This document shows positions 1-5,957 of a stretch of DNA of 11,980 bases, piece by piece. This stretch comes from an uncultured Collinsella sp. (GTDB taxonomy: Bacteria; Actinomycetota; Coriobacteriia; Coriobacteriales; Coriobacteriaceae). The translations under genes and the position numbers were made by a program. Numbering within the stretch: position 1 is the stretch's first letter; the number at the start of each line of letters is the position of its first letter. The DNA lies in NCBI GenBank assembly GCA_902490325.1, contig CABUDJ010000064.1, forward strand, positions 1 to 11,980. Direction: 5' to 3'. A model generated the notes under the pieces. That model was given only the letters and a program-made list of their open reading frames with translations, had not been told where the DNA came from and did no database searches.

Positions 1-106
1 CGTACTCGTCCATGATCTCGCGCTTGGGCTTGCCGGCGTTGTAGAGGTCGACTATCTGCCTCTTGAACTCGTCGGTGAAATGCCTCGGGTGCCTGGGGTC
101 CCTCAT
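1..106 (-). CDS. IS3-family transposase OrfA, N-terminal fragment cut by window edge
   Basis: The frame starts at the ATG at 106 and runs off the window start, giving 35 residues beginning MRDPRHPRHFTDEFKRQ. The pattern of a Phe-Thr-(Asp/Glu)-Glu-Phe-Lys segment, then a Leu-Tyr-Asn-Ala-Gly-Lys turn and an Arg-Glu-Ile-Met-Asp-Glu helix, matches the N-terminal helix-turn-helix of IS3-family OrfA proteins. In that family OrfA binds the element ends and is joined to the OrfB DDE catalytic domain by programmed frameshifting. A GGGAGG Shine-Dalgarno about 7 nt upstream supports this start. The open frame also continues upstream without a stop into the disrupted IS110 transposase. Family assignment is fairly firm; intactness of the element cannot be judged here. 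Confidence 0.75.
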   Translation of the reverse strand, partial: MRDPRHPRHFTDEFKRQIVDLYNAGKPKREIMDEY

Positions 107-167
107 ATACGGCCCTCCCGTCTCTCGCGCCCCTCCCGGAACTGTCCACATCAGTGTAGCCAATCCA
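1..167 (-). mobile_element. IS3-family insertion sequence, OrfA-proximal end
   Basis: The 61 bp between the OrfA start and the resumption of IS110 coding sequence are read as the terminal region of the IS3 element. On the minus strand this stretch begins near TGGATTGGCTACACTGATG and continues into GTGGACAGTT. IS3-family ends commonly begin TG and often carry a GTGGACA-type block. The exact terminus (about 167-169) is inferred from where homology to IS110 transposase stops. The other end, the matching inverted repeat and any target duplication lie outside the window. Confidence 0.6.
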
Positions 168-169
168 GG

Positions 170-547
170 CTCCTCGGGCGCCGGCCTGAGGGCGCGGGGC
201 ACGCCGAGCGCGGTGCGCGCGATCACCTCGGCGTCGATGGCGTCGGTCTTCGCGATGCCGGGGAACATCCCGCGGGCCTGCTTCTCGGCATATCCGGGCA
301 GGTAGGCGCAGGGGTTCCCGTGCGCATGGGCGCGCGCGAGGACCAGCGCGCCGATGTTTCGCTTCTGGTCGACGACGACCAGCGCGCCGGAGCCGGCCCG
401 CTCGAGCACCCGGTCGATGTCGTCGGGCCTGTTGGCCAGCTCGGCCCTGAAGGCGACGCCCCCTCCCGCATCGAGCGCGCACGCGCTGTGCGAGCTCTTC
501 CCGACGTCGATCCCCAGGTAGGCCACGGGCGTCTCTGCTGCAGGCAT
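170..547 (-). pseudogene. IS110-family transposase, DEDD domain only, interrupted by IS3 element
   Basis: Translation from the ATG at 547 (GGGAGAGG upstream, about 8 nt spacing) gives 126 residues of an IS110-family recombinase. The RuvC-like DEDD domain is clear: Asp14 in YLGIDVGKS, Asp60 in the VVVD strand, and Asp102/Asp105 in the hallmark KTDAIDA. The reading then stops resembling IS110 after RPAPEE, where the IS3 end begins. The C-terminal Tnp20 domain with the catalytic serine is missing from the window; it may lie beyond the IS3 insertion. IS110 enzymes work with an element-encoded bridge RNA that pairs with target and donor. Without the C-terminal half this copy should be inactive. 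Confidence 0.85.
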
Positions 548-760
548 GGTGTATCCTCTCCCTTGAGCCGGCCGTAAGCCGCGGAAGCGACACCCACATT
601 ACCCGGCCGTGGCCCGGTCCGGGCCCGGCACATCTCTATCAGTCGTTCCCCGCGGCCCCTCCCGCCCCGGCGGCAACACGTCCCGGGCCCTCTACGGGGC
701 AGGGGCTGACGGCCGTCCGGGGCGGTCGGCCAGCGACCACCGGTACGGCTCAATCGTATA
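548..760 (-). other. IS110 5' non-coding end, candidate bridge (seek) RNA region
   Basis: About 210 bp with no credible gene lie upstream of the IS110 transposase start. In the IS110 group the non-coding end before the recombinase gene is where the bridge RNA is encoded. The stretch is rich in short complementary arms: GGTCG (724-728) with CGACC (734-738), the palindrome GACGGCCGTC (708-717), GGCCCGG (611-617) facing CCGGGCC (619-625), and CGGC (569-572) with GCCG (578-581). These show that it can fold but do not identify guide loops, and GC-rich DNA makes such arms easily by chance. The following 761-891 holds nothing recognisable. Confidence 0.35.
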
Positions 761-891
761 ACCATGCAACGGAAAAGAGCCGCCCTTTCGGACGACTCAA
801 ACTGTAATGGGGATTAAAAAATCATCGAGAAGATCGCCTGTTCGAAAAGTTGCCAAAATAGCCGCGCTCCAAAAAGACTGGTTATTGGGCG

Positions 892-919
892 TTGACAGTT
901 GGCGAGCCGTAGGTAAAAT
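892..919 (+). promoter_or_regulatory. Promoter of tRNA-Ala
   Basis: A perfect TTGACA (892-897) is followed after 16 bp by TAAAAT (914-919). Transcription would start near 926, a few bases before the tRNA at 933. The strong match and position suit a stable-RNA promoter. Confidence 0.8.
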
Positions 920-932
920 ATCGACTTGTCCT

Positions 933-1005
933 GGGGACGTAGCTCAGTTGGGAGAGCGCTGCCGTCGCATGGCAGAGGCCGAGGGTTCGACTCCCTTCGT
1001 CTCCA
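933..1005 (+). tRNA. tRNA-Ala (anticodon CGC)
   Basis: A full 73-nt cloverleaf can be drawn. The acceptor GGGGACG (933-939) pairs with CGTCTCC (998-1004), including the G3:U70 wobble that is the alanine identity element. The D arm is GCTC/GAGC and the anticodon stem CTGCC/GGCAG is perfect around loop GTCGCAT, giving anticodon CGC, which reads GCG codons. The variable loop has 5 nt, the T arm carries the TTCGA signature, and the discriminator is A. The following bases are CCC, so the 3' CCA is not encoded and must be added by the CCA-adding enzyme. Confidence 0.95.
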
Positions 1006-1020
1006 CCCTTGGATTTGATA

Positions 1021-1051
1021 AGCCGCTGACATTGTGTCGGCGGCTTTTTTT
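1021..1051 (+). terminator. Intrinsic terminator after tRNA-Ala
   Basis: AGCCGCTGAC (1021-1030) pairs with GTCGGCGGCT (1036-1045) through one G-T wobble, with a 5-nt loop, and runs into a seven-T tract (1045-1051). It lies 15 nt after the tRNA and only 18 nt before the next start codon. Confidence 0.9.
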
Positions 1052-1069
1052 GAAAGAAAGGGCTGCACC

Positions 1070-1528
1070 ATGGCCGAGCTTGAGTCCCAACCATTGTCCG
1101 ACGAGGAGCGCGCTGAGTTGGAAGAGCTCCGCGCCGAGAAGGCCCGCCGCGAGGCTCGGGAAGAGGCCCGTCGCGAGCGTGAGGAGCTGGCTGCCCTGCG
1201 TGCCGAGCGTGCGAAGGCCGAGGAGGTCGCCGCGAACGCCGCATCCGCATCGGCGCCCGCGCCCGCACCCAAGCCCGCTGCTGCGAAGCCTGCACCTGCC
1301 GCGCCCAAACCTCAGCCTAAAAAGGCCGCTCGTCCCAAGTCCGTCGAGCCCAAACCGAGCCGTGACGAGATGACCTTTGCCCAGCGCATGGTCACCTCCA
1401 AGGAGCCTACGGGCGAGAATGAGATCCCCGGCATGGCTCCCGCTCAAAAAATCATCATCGTGCTCGCCCTTATCGCGTTTATCGTCTTTATGGTCTACAC
1501 GATCCTGACCAGCATGGGCCTGCTCTAA
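1070..1528 (+). CDS. Coiled-coil, Ala/Pro-rich tail-anchored membrane protein
   Basis: This is a 152-residue protein I do not recognise as a named family. Residues 9-56 are a highly charged Glu/Arg/Ala helix with a heptad-like pattern, probably a coiled coil. Residues 57-100 form an Ala/Pro/Lys-rich, probably disordered linker. Residues about 126-149 are one hydrophobic segment (IIIVLALIAFIVFMVY) followed by only a few residues. With no signal peptide, this predicts a cytoplasmic body anchored by its C-terminus. I chose the ATG at 1070 (MAELESQP) because AAAGAAAGG precedes it; an earlier in-frame ATG at 1034 lies inside the tRNA terminator hairpin. No separate promoter is visible between that terminator and the gene, so expression may rely on read-through from tRNA-Ala. 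Confidence 0.8.
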   Translation: MAELESQPLSDEERAELEELRAEKARREAREEARREREELAALRAERAKAEEVAANAASASAPAPAPKPAAAKPAPAAPKPQPKKAARPKSVEPKPSRDEMTFAQRMVTSKEPTGENEIPGMAPAQKIIIVLALIAFIVFMVYTILTSMGLL

Positions 1529-1612
1529 CCGACTCGCATCGGGCGTCATGTCCGCATGCTCTGCTCTCGTCCAACCCTCAAATTCTGCACCACACATCCG
1601 AAAGGTCGCCCC

Positions 1613-3118
1613 ATGGCTTTGACCGACATCTCTCATCCCACCGACATCGCAATGCTCACCGATCTGTACGAGCTCACTATGGCCCAGGGCCTGTGGGAGA
1701 GCGGCAAGGCCAATGAGCAGGGTTGTTTTACCGCGTTTTACCGCGACCATCCTTTTGGCAGCGCCTATGCCGTCATGTGCGGCACCGCCGAGCTGCCCGA
1801 GCTTGTCGAGAACCTGCGCTTTACGCCCGAGGACATCGACTACCTCGCATCGCTTGAGGCCCCGGCCGGCGGCGCGATGTTCAAGCCTGGATTCCTCGAC
1901 TACCTGCGCGATTTTCGTGCGCATGTAAACATCGACGCCGTGCCCGAGGGCGAGCTCGTCTTTCCGCGCGAGCCCATGGTGCGCGTCACCGGCCCCGCGC
2001 TGGAGTGCCAGCTGCTCGAGACGGCGCTGCTCAACATCGTCGGGTTCCAGACGCTTGTCGCCACCAAGACGGCGCGCGTGGTGCTCGCCGCCGACGGTCG
2101 CCCCGTGGCGGAGTTTGGCCTGCGCCGAGCCCAGGGTCCCGATGGTGGCCTGGCCGTTGCGCGCGCGAGCTACGTTGCCGGCTGCTCCTCTACGTCCAAT
2201 GTGCTCGCCGGCCGCCGCTACGGTATTCCCGTCTTTGGCACGCATGCGCACAGCTGGGTGATGAGCTTCGATTCCGAGCTCGAGGCCTTCCGCGCCTTTG
2301 CCAAGTCGAGCCCCAAGAACTGTACGCTGCTCATCGACACCTATGACGTGCGCGAGGGCTGTGAACATGCCATTACGGTTGCCAAGGAGATGGAGGCGGT
2401 GGGCGAGCGCCTGTCGGCCATTCGCATCGACTCTGGCGACCTCGCCAAGCTCTCCAAGTATGTGCGCGGCCGTTTTGATGCCGAGGGCCTGCCTTATGTG
2501 GGGATCTCGGTTTCTAACGATCTTGACGAGTATACGATTCAGTCGCTGCTCGACCAGGGCGCGCCCATCGACAGCTTTGGCGTGGGCACCAAGCTCGCGA
2601 CCTGCTACGATCAGCCGGCGCTGGGCGGCGTGTACAAGCTTTCCGCCCGCCGTGCGAGCGAGGCAGACCCATGGACGCCGGTGGTCAAGCTCTCCGAGCA
2701 GCCCTACAAGCGCACGATCCCGGGTGTGCAACGCGTGCGCCGTTATTACGACGGATTTGGCGGCCCGGTCTGCGACATGATCTACGACGAGGACCATCTG
2801 GCGGGGGAGGGCTCCGCGCGCGGCAATACCCTCGTGGCCGTGAATGATGCCGCCCTGGTGACCGACGTGTCCGAACTTGAGTATCGCGAGCTGCTGGTGC
2901 CGATCGTGCGCGATGGCAGTGCGGTGGCTCCGCGTGAGAGCATCCAGGACGCGCGCGAGCGCTGTGCTTGGGCGCTCGATCATCTGGACGCAGCTTTCAA
3001 GCGCTTCCTGTACCCGCAGACCTATGTGGTGGGCATGGAGCAGGGCCTGGCTCAGGTGCGCGACAAGCTCGTGCGCAAGAACATGGCCGCGGCTTCGGCT
3101 TTCCCCTGGGCTCACTAA
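1613..3118 (+). CDS. pncB: Nicotinate phosphoribosyltransferase
   Basis: The 501-residue enzyme joins nicotinate and phosphoribosyl pyrophosphate with ATP to make nicotinate mononucleotide, the entry step of NAD salvage (Preiss-Handler pathway). The sequence shows the family start MLTDLYELTMAQG, then EFGLRRAQGPDG and GTHAHS (209-214), which carries the conserved histidine phosphorylated in the reaction. It also has IDTYD (241-245), the RIDSGDL phosphate-site segment (271-277) and FGVGTKL (322-328). The length suits the longer Gram-positive form rather than the roughly 400-residue enterobacterial one. The ATG at 1613 has AAAGG 7 nt upstream; a start at 1556 would add residues with no family match. 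proB follows after 79 bp in the same direction. No obvious promoter was found at 1529-1612, so it may share a transcript with the upstream membrane-protein gene. Confidence 0.93.
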   Translation: MALTDISHPTDIAMLTDLYELTMAQGLWESGKANEQGCFTAFYRDHPFGSAYAVMCGTAELPELVENLRFTPEDIDYLASLEAPAGGAMFKPGFLDYLRDFRAHVNIDAVPEGELVFPREPMVRVTGPALECQLLETALLNIVGFQTLVATKTARVVLAADGRPVAEFGLRRAQGPDGGLAVARASYVAGCSSTSNVLAGRRYGIPVFGTHAHSWVMSFDSELEAFRAFAKSSPKNCTLLIDTYDVREGCEHAITVAKEMEAVGERLSAIRIDSGDLAKLSKYVRGRFDAEGLPYVGISVSNDLDEYTIQSLLDQGAPIDSFGVGTKLATCYDQPALGGVYKLSARRASEADPWTPVVKLSEQPYKRTIPGVQRVRRYYDGFGGPVCDMIYDEDHLAGEGSARGNTLVAVNDAALVTDVSELEYRELLVPIVRDGSAVAPRESIQDARERCAWALDHLDAAFKRFLYPQTYVVGMEQGLAQVRDKLVRKNMAAASAFPWAH

Positions 3119-3125
3119 TTCTTTG

Positions 3126-3159
3126 GGCGGTAGGGGCGAGTCACGCTCCCTTGGCCGCC
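3126..3159 (+). other. Possible stem-loop between pncB and proB
   Basis: GGCGG (3126-3130) can pair with CCGCC (3155-3159), with further partial pairing of the inner G-rich and CTCCC tracts. No T tract follows, so this is not a typical intrinsic terminator. It could be an RNA-processing or stability structure between two co-transcribed genes, or simply chance in GC-rich DNA. Confidence 0.25.
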
Positions 3160-3197
3160 AGCTCGGCCGTTCGCTGAACAGTTGATTGGTTTGACGT

Positions 3198-4325
3198 ATG
3201 ACGACTTCTTATAAAACGATGGTGGTAAAGATCGGTTCGTCCACGGTGGTGGGCGCCGATGGCAAGGTCAACCGCGCCTTTATCGGCGGACTTGCCGATC
3301 AAGCCGCAGCGCTGCGCAAGCTCGGCTGGCGTCTGGTCGTGGTGAGCTCGGGCGCTATTGCCTGTGGCTATCCCGTGTTGGGCTTCGACCGCAAGCCGGT
3401 CGGCGACCTTCCGAGCCTGCAGGCCTGCGCCTCGGCTGGTCAGTGCATCATCTCGTCGGCCTACGACGAGGAGTTCCATGCGCGCGACCTGCTCACCTCG
3501 CTCGTACTGCTCACGCGCCACGACACGGCCCGCCGCACGTCCTACCTGCATGCACGCGACGCCCTGCTGCGCCTGGTGGAGCTGGGCGTGGTGCCGGTCG
3601 TCAACGAGAACGATACCGTCACCGTCGACGAGATCAAGTTTGGCGACAACGACACGCTGGCGGCGCTTGTGAGCTGCCTGGTTTCTGCCGATCTGTGCGT
3701 GACGCTCTCGGACATCGATGGCCTCTATACCGCCAATCCGCACGAGGACCCCACGGCCGAGTTCGTCCCGGTCGTGCATAAGATCGATGCCAAGATTATC
3801 GCCTCGGCAGGCGATTCTTCGACTTCGGTGGGCACGGGCGGCATGATCACCAAGATTCGCGCGAGCCGCATCCTGATGACGGCGGGTATTCAGAGCGTGA
3901 TTTGCTCGGGCGAGGAGCCCGATGCGCTCGTGCGCCTCGCCCGCGGCGAGAGCGTGGGCACGCTGTTCGATCCGCCGGCGGAGCGTCTGGACATCGCACC
4001 CCGCAAGCTGTGGATCGCACTGGGAGACAAGGCGCATGGCTCGGTGACGGTTGACGACGGTGCCGCGAAGGCGCTGGTCAGCCGTGGCTCTTCCTTGCTT
4101 GCGGTGGGTATTCGCGAGGTCGATGGCCAGTTTGCCGAGGGCGATGTGCTCGATGTGTGCGATCCGAGCGGTATGGTCGTCGCCCGCGGTATCGCCGAGG
4201 CCGATTCGGACGTGCTGGAACTTGCCGCCGGCCGCCGCCAGGACCAGATTGCCGGTAACCGTCTGCTGGCAGACCTGGCCGAGAAGCCGGCGATCCATCG
4301 AGACAACTTGATTGTATTTGCATAA
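3198..4325 (+). CDS. proB: Glutamate 5-kinase
   Basis: The 375-residue enzyme phosphorylates glutamate to gamma-glutamyl phosphate, the first and normally proline-inhibited step of proline synthesis. An amino-acid-kinase domain fills about residues 7-255: VVKIGSS near the start, SSGAIACG (50-57), NENDTV (137-142), GDNDTLAALV (149-158), TLSDIDGLYTANP (169-181) and GTGGMITKI (212-220). A C-terminal PUA domain follows from about 270 (ALGDKAHGSVTVDDGA, SLLAVGI), giving the same kinase-plus-PUA layout and length as the Escherichia coli enzyme. The ATG at 3198 gives the expected N-terminus but lacks a clear Shine-Dalgarno site, so translation may be weak or helped by upstream translation. A strong terminator follows immediately. 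The partner gene proA lies 1.6 kb downstream beyond an opposite-strand peptidase gene. Confidence 0.95.
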   Translation: MTTSYKTMVVKIGSSTVVGADGKVNRAFIGGLADQAAALRKLGWRLVVVSSGAIACGYPVLGFDRKPVGDLPSLQACASAGQCIISSAYDEEFHARDLLTSLVLLTRHDTARRTSYLHARDALLRLVELGVVPVVNENDTVTVDEIKFGDNDTLAALVSCLVSADLCVTLSDIDGLYTANPHEDPTAEFVPVVHKIDAKIIASAGDSSTSVGTGGMITKIRASRILMTAGIQSVICSGEEPDALVRLARGESVGTLFDPPAERLDIAPRKLWIALGDKAHGSVTVDDGAAKALVSRGSSLLAVGIREVDGQFAEGDVLDVCDPSGMVVARGIAEADSDVLELAAGRRQDQIAGNRLLADLAEKPAIHRDNLIVFA

Positions 4326-4328
4326 AGT

Positions 4329-4374
4329 GAGGCAGCGCTACGGTTCGTTTTGCCAGCAGCGCTGCCTCGCTTTT
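4329..4374. terminator. Terminator after proB, possibly bidirectional
   Basis: GAGGCAGCGCT (4329-4339) pairs perfectly with AGCGCTGCCTC (4358-4368) over 11 bp, followed by GCTTTT. It begins 3 nt after the proB stop. Read from the other strand the stem is followed by ACTTTA, so it may also stop transcripts of the convergent peptidase gene. Confidence 0.85.
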
Positions 4375-4426
4375 GCCGGCACTTGGGGACGTTCCTATTG
4401 TGCCGGCAGGTGGGGATACTCCTTTG
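4375..4426. repeat. Intergenic repeat with GGGGA-N3-TCCT units and flanking inverted repeat
   Basis: GCCGGCAC (4375-4382) and GTGCCGGC (4400-4407) form a perfect 8-bp inverted repeat around TTGGGGACGTTCCTATT. A second, looser unit GGGGATACTCCTTTG follows at 4412-4426, directly against the peptidase stop codon. The 12-mer TTGGGGACGTTC (4383-4394) occurs again, reversed, at 11044-11055. The segment sits between converging genes and resembles the loops of the repeats at 7260 and 7970. Confidence 0.55.
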
Positions 4427-5845
4427 CTAGAAGATTCGGCGCAGGTCTCCGCGGTTGAGGGCCTCGTCGAAGAGGTGCTTGAATACCACGCTGCCGTGCA
4501 GGCCGTCGTGCTCGAACTCGTTGGTCACCCAGGCGTGCGAGTTGCCCACGCGGTCGAGCGTGTCGAGCTGCATGCCCGAGTCCACGTACATGTCATCGAA
4601 GTACACCGCGGCCTGGAGCGGCACCTCGTTGCAAGCCAGGCGCTGCGGGTCGTAGATCTTGTCCCAGCTGGTGTCTTCCATCAGCAGGTCCATGGCGGGT
4701 TTAAACGGCTTAAGCTCGGGCATCTGCTCGAACATCCACGGGAACATGGCCTCGCCGGTAAACATGAGCGGGCGCGCGAGGGTGTCGAACTCGGCACGGC
4801 GTGCCTTCTCTTCTGCCGCGGCCCAGCGAATGGGCATGGTATCGCCGTCGGCGTAGATGAACTCCTGCAGTGTCCAGTACAGCGGGTTTGTGCGCGTGTT
4901 GGTGCGCTCGAAGGCGCGCATCAAAAAGCTGTCAGATACCGAGGCGCCGCAGGCCAGCGTGCCGTCGCCGTCAACAAAAGCGTGATCGATAATCCAATGC
5001 ATGCGCTCAAAGCTCGGCTTCATGCCAAAGTCGCTGCCCATGAGCTGTAGGCGCTCGACCGTCATCGGCGAGCCGTCGGGCAGCACGGGCTTTTGCTCCT
5101 CGAGGGTATCTGCCAGGGTCGCCACGCGCTCGACGTCGGCGGGGTAGCGGTCGTAATACTGCTGCGTCTTGGCGGCCATGCGCGGGAAGGTGTGCGCGTA
5201 GACCTCGCTGGCGCTCGCCGGCACGTGCGGAATGCCACCACAGGTAAAGCTTGCCGCCACGCCCTCGGGGAAGAGCGACAGATAGCTCAGCGTCAAAAAG
5301 CCGCCGTAGCTCTGCCCGAGCGTGACCCAGGGCCTGCCGCCAAAGCCCACCAGGCGCAGGTACTCAAAATCGCGCACGATAGAGCTGGCGAGGTGACGCT
5401 TGAGGAAGTCTGCCTGCGAGCGGTCCGCATCGGCGCCGGCTGCCTCGGCGCGCTCGCCCAAGGCCGCGATCGTGCGTCCGTCCACGCAGCTACTGCGTCC
5501 GGTGCCGCGCTGGTCGGGCAGGACCACGCGGAAGTGTTTGACGGCCTCCTCGATCCAGCCATCGCTTGTGGGCGACAACGGACGCGGGCTCTCGCCGCCG
5601 GGGCCGCCCTGTAAAAACAGGAGCAGCGGCAGATCGTCGTTGATGCGGTCGGGCGCGCAAACCACGCGATAGAAGAGCTTGATGCTCTCGGGCGCGCCGG
5701 CGATTGGTGCCGGCATAGCGCCGCGGCGCATGGTGCTGCCGACGGCCAGGAGCATCGGCTCCAGGCCGCGCCAGTCAAGGGGGACGTCGATGCTGTGGTC
5801 CTCGACATACAGGCCGGGGACGTGGTACGAAGTGATGAGCGCCAT
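4427..5845 (-). CDS. S33-family alpha/beta-hydrolase, proline iminopeptidase-like
   Basis: The 472-residue protein has the prolyl aminopeptidase signature. QGGPGG (79-84) corresponds to the HGGPG oxyanion motif, DQRGTGRS lies at 111-118, and the nucleophile elbow GQSYGG (177-182) puts the catalytic serine at 179. A late His in the C-terminal region (EFEHDGLHG) is the likely triad histidine. Such enzymes remove N-terminal proline from short peptides in the cytoplasm; exact specificity is inferred. At 472 residues it is longer than the roughly 310-residue classical enzyme, like the larger S33 group. I chose the ATG at 5845 (MALITSYHVPG) because GGAAG lies about 7 nt upstream and a TAGAAT box lies beyond it. 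The in-frame start at 5926 would add 27 unremarkable residues across that promoter. The gene is convergent with proB and divergent from proA, so the link to proline supply is suggestive only. Confidence 0.85.
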   Translation of the reverse strand: MALITSYHVPGLYVEDHSIDVPLDWRGLEPMLLAVGSTMRRGAMPAPIAGAPESIKLFYRVVCAPDRINDDLPLLLFLQGGPGGESPRPLSPTSDGWIEEAVKHFRVVLPDQRGTGRSSCVDGRTIAALGERAEAAGADADRSQADFLKRHLASSIVRDFEYLRLVGFGGRPWVTLGQSYGGFLTLSYLSLFPEGVAASFTCGGIPHVPASASEVYAHTFPRMAAKTQQYYDRYPADVERVATLADTLEEQKPVLPDGSPMTVERLQLMGSDFGMKPSFERMHWIIDHAFVDGDGTLACGASVSDSFLMRAFERTNTRTNPLYWTLQEFIYADGDTMPIRWAAAEEKARRAEFDTLARPLMFTGEAMFPWMFEQMPELKPFKPAMDLLMEDTSWDKIYDPQRLACNEVPLQAAVYFDDMYVDSGMQLDTLDRVGNSHAWVTNEFEHDGLHGSVVFKHLFDEALNRGDLRRIF

Positions 5846-5883
5846 GTGATGCTTCCGTTCGTTGCGGTGTTTCGGGTTGACCA

Positions 5884-5914
5884 ATTCTACCGCCGCAGGT
5901 GAGGTCATGCGCAA
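5884..5914 (-). promoter_or_regulatory. Possible promoter of the S33 peptidase gene
   Basis: On the minus strand TTGCGC (5914-5909) is followed after 19 bp by TAGAAT (5889-5884). Transcription would begin near 5877, about 30 nt before the chosen ATG. The -10 box is good, but the spacing is long. The divergent proA promoter must lie in the same 112 bp, but I cannot place it. Confidence 0.35.
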
Positions 5915-5957
5915 ATCGGCTACCATGGTTGCAAACTTCTAGGAGAAAGGGCCGCCC

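Larger units (their letters stand above)
170..760 (-). mobile_element. IS110-family element, 5' part
   Basis: This comprises the transposase fragment plus its upstream non-coding end. The outer boundary is approximate. I set it near 760 because the very GC-rich sequence gives way there to more A/T-rich DNA leading to the tRNA-Ala promoter. IS110 elements generally lack long terminal inverted repeats and target duplications, so the edge cannot be fixed from one copy. Confidence 0.55.

Noticed and set aside
223..765. 180-residue minus-strand frame over the IS110 region
   Set aside because: It is out of frame with the IS110 transposase, whose DEDD motifs are clear in the frame starting at 547.
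807..1373. 188-residue plus-strand frame running through tRNA-Ala
   Set aside because: It spans a promoter, a tRNA and a terminator, and the true gene at 1070 uses another frame.
944..3115. 723-residue open frame on the minus strand opposite pncB and the membrane-protein gene
   Set aside because: It covers the tRNA and two well-supported genes in antisense, shows His/Arg/Ala-rich composition without domains, and is the usual antisense artefact of GC-rich codon usage.
3141..4298. 385-residue minus-strand frame opposite proB
   Set aside because: It is antisense to a clear kinase gene, has no recognisable motif, and composition is biased by the opposite strand's third-position GC.
5846..5926. 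Longer start for the S33 peptidase at 5926
   Set aside because: The extra 27 residues cross a likely -10 box, and the better ribosome site precedes the ATG at 5845.
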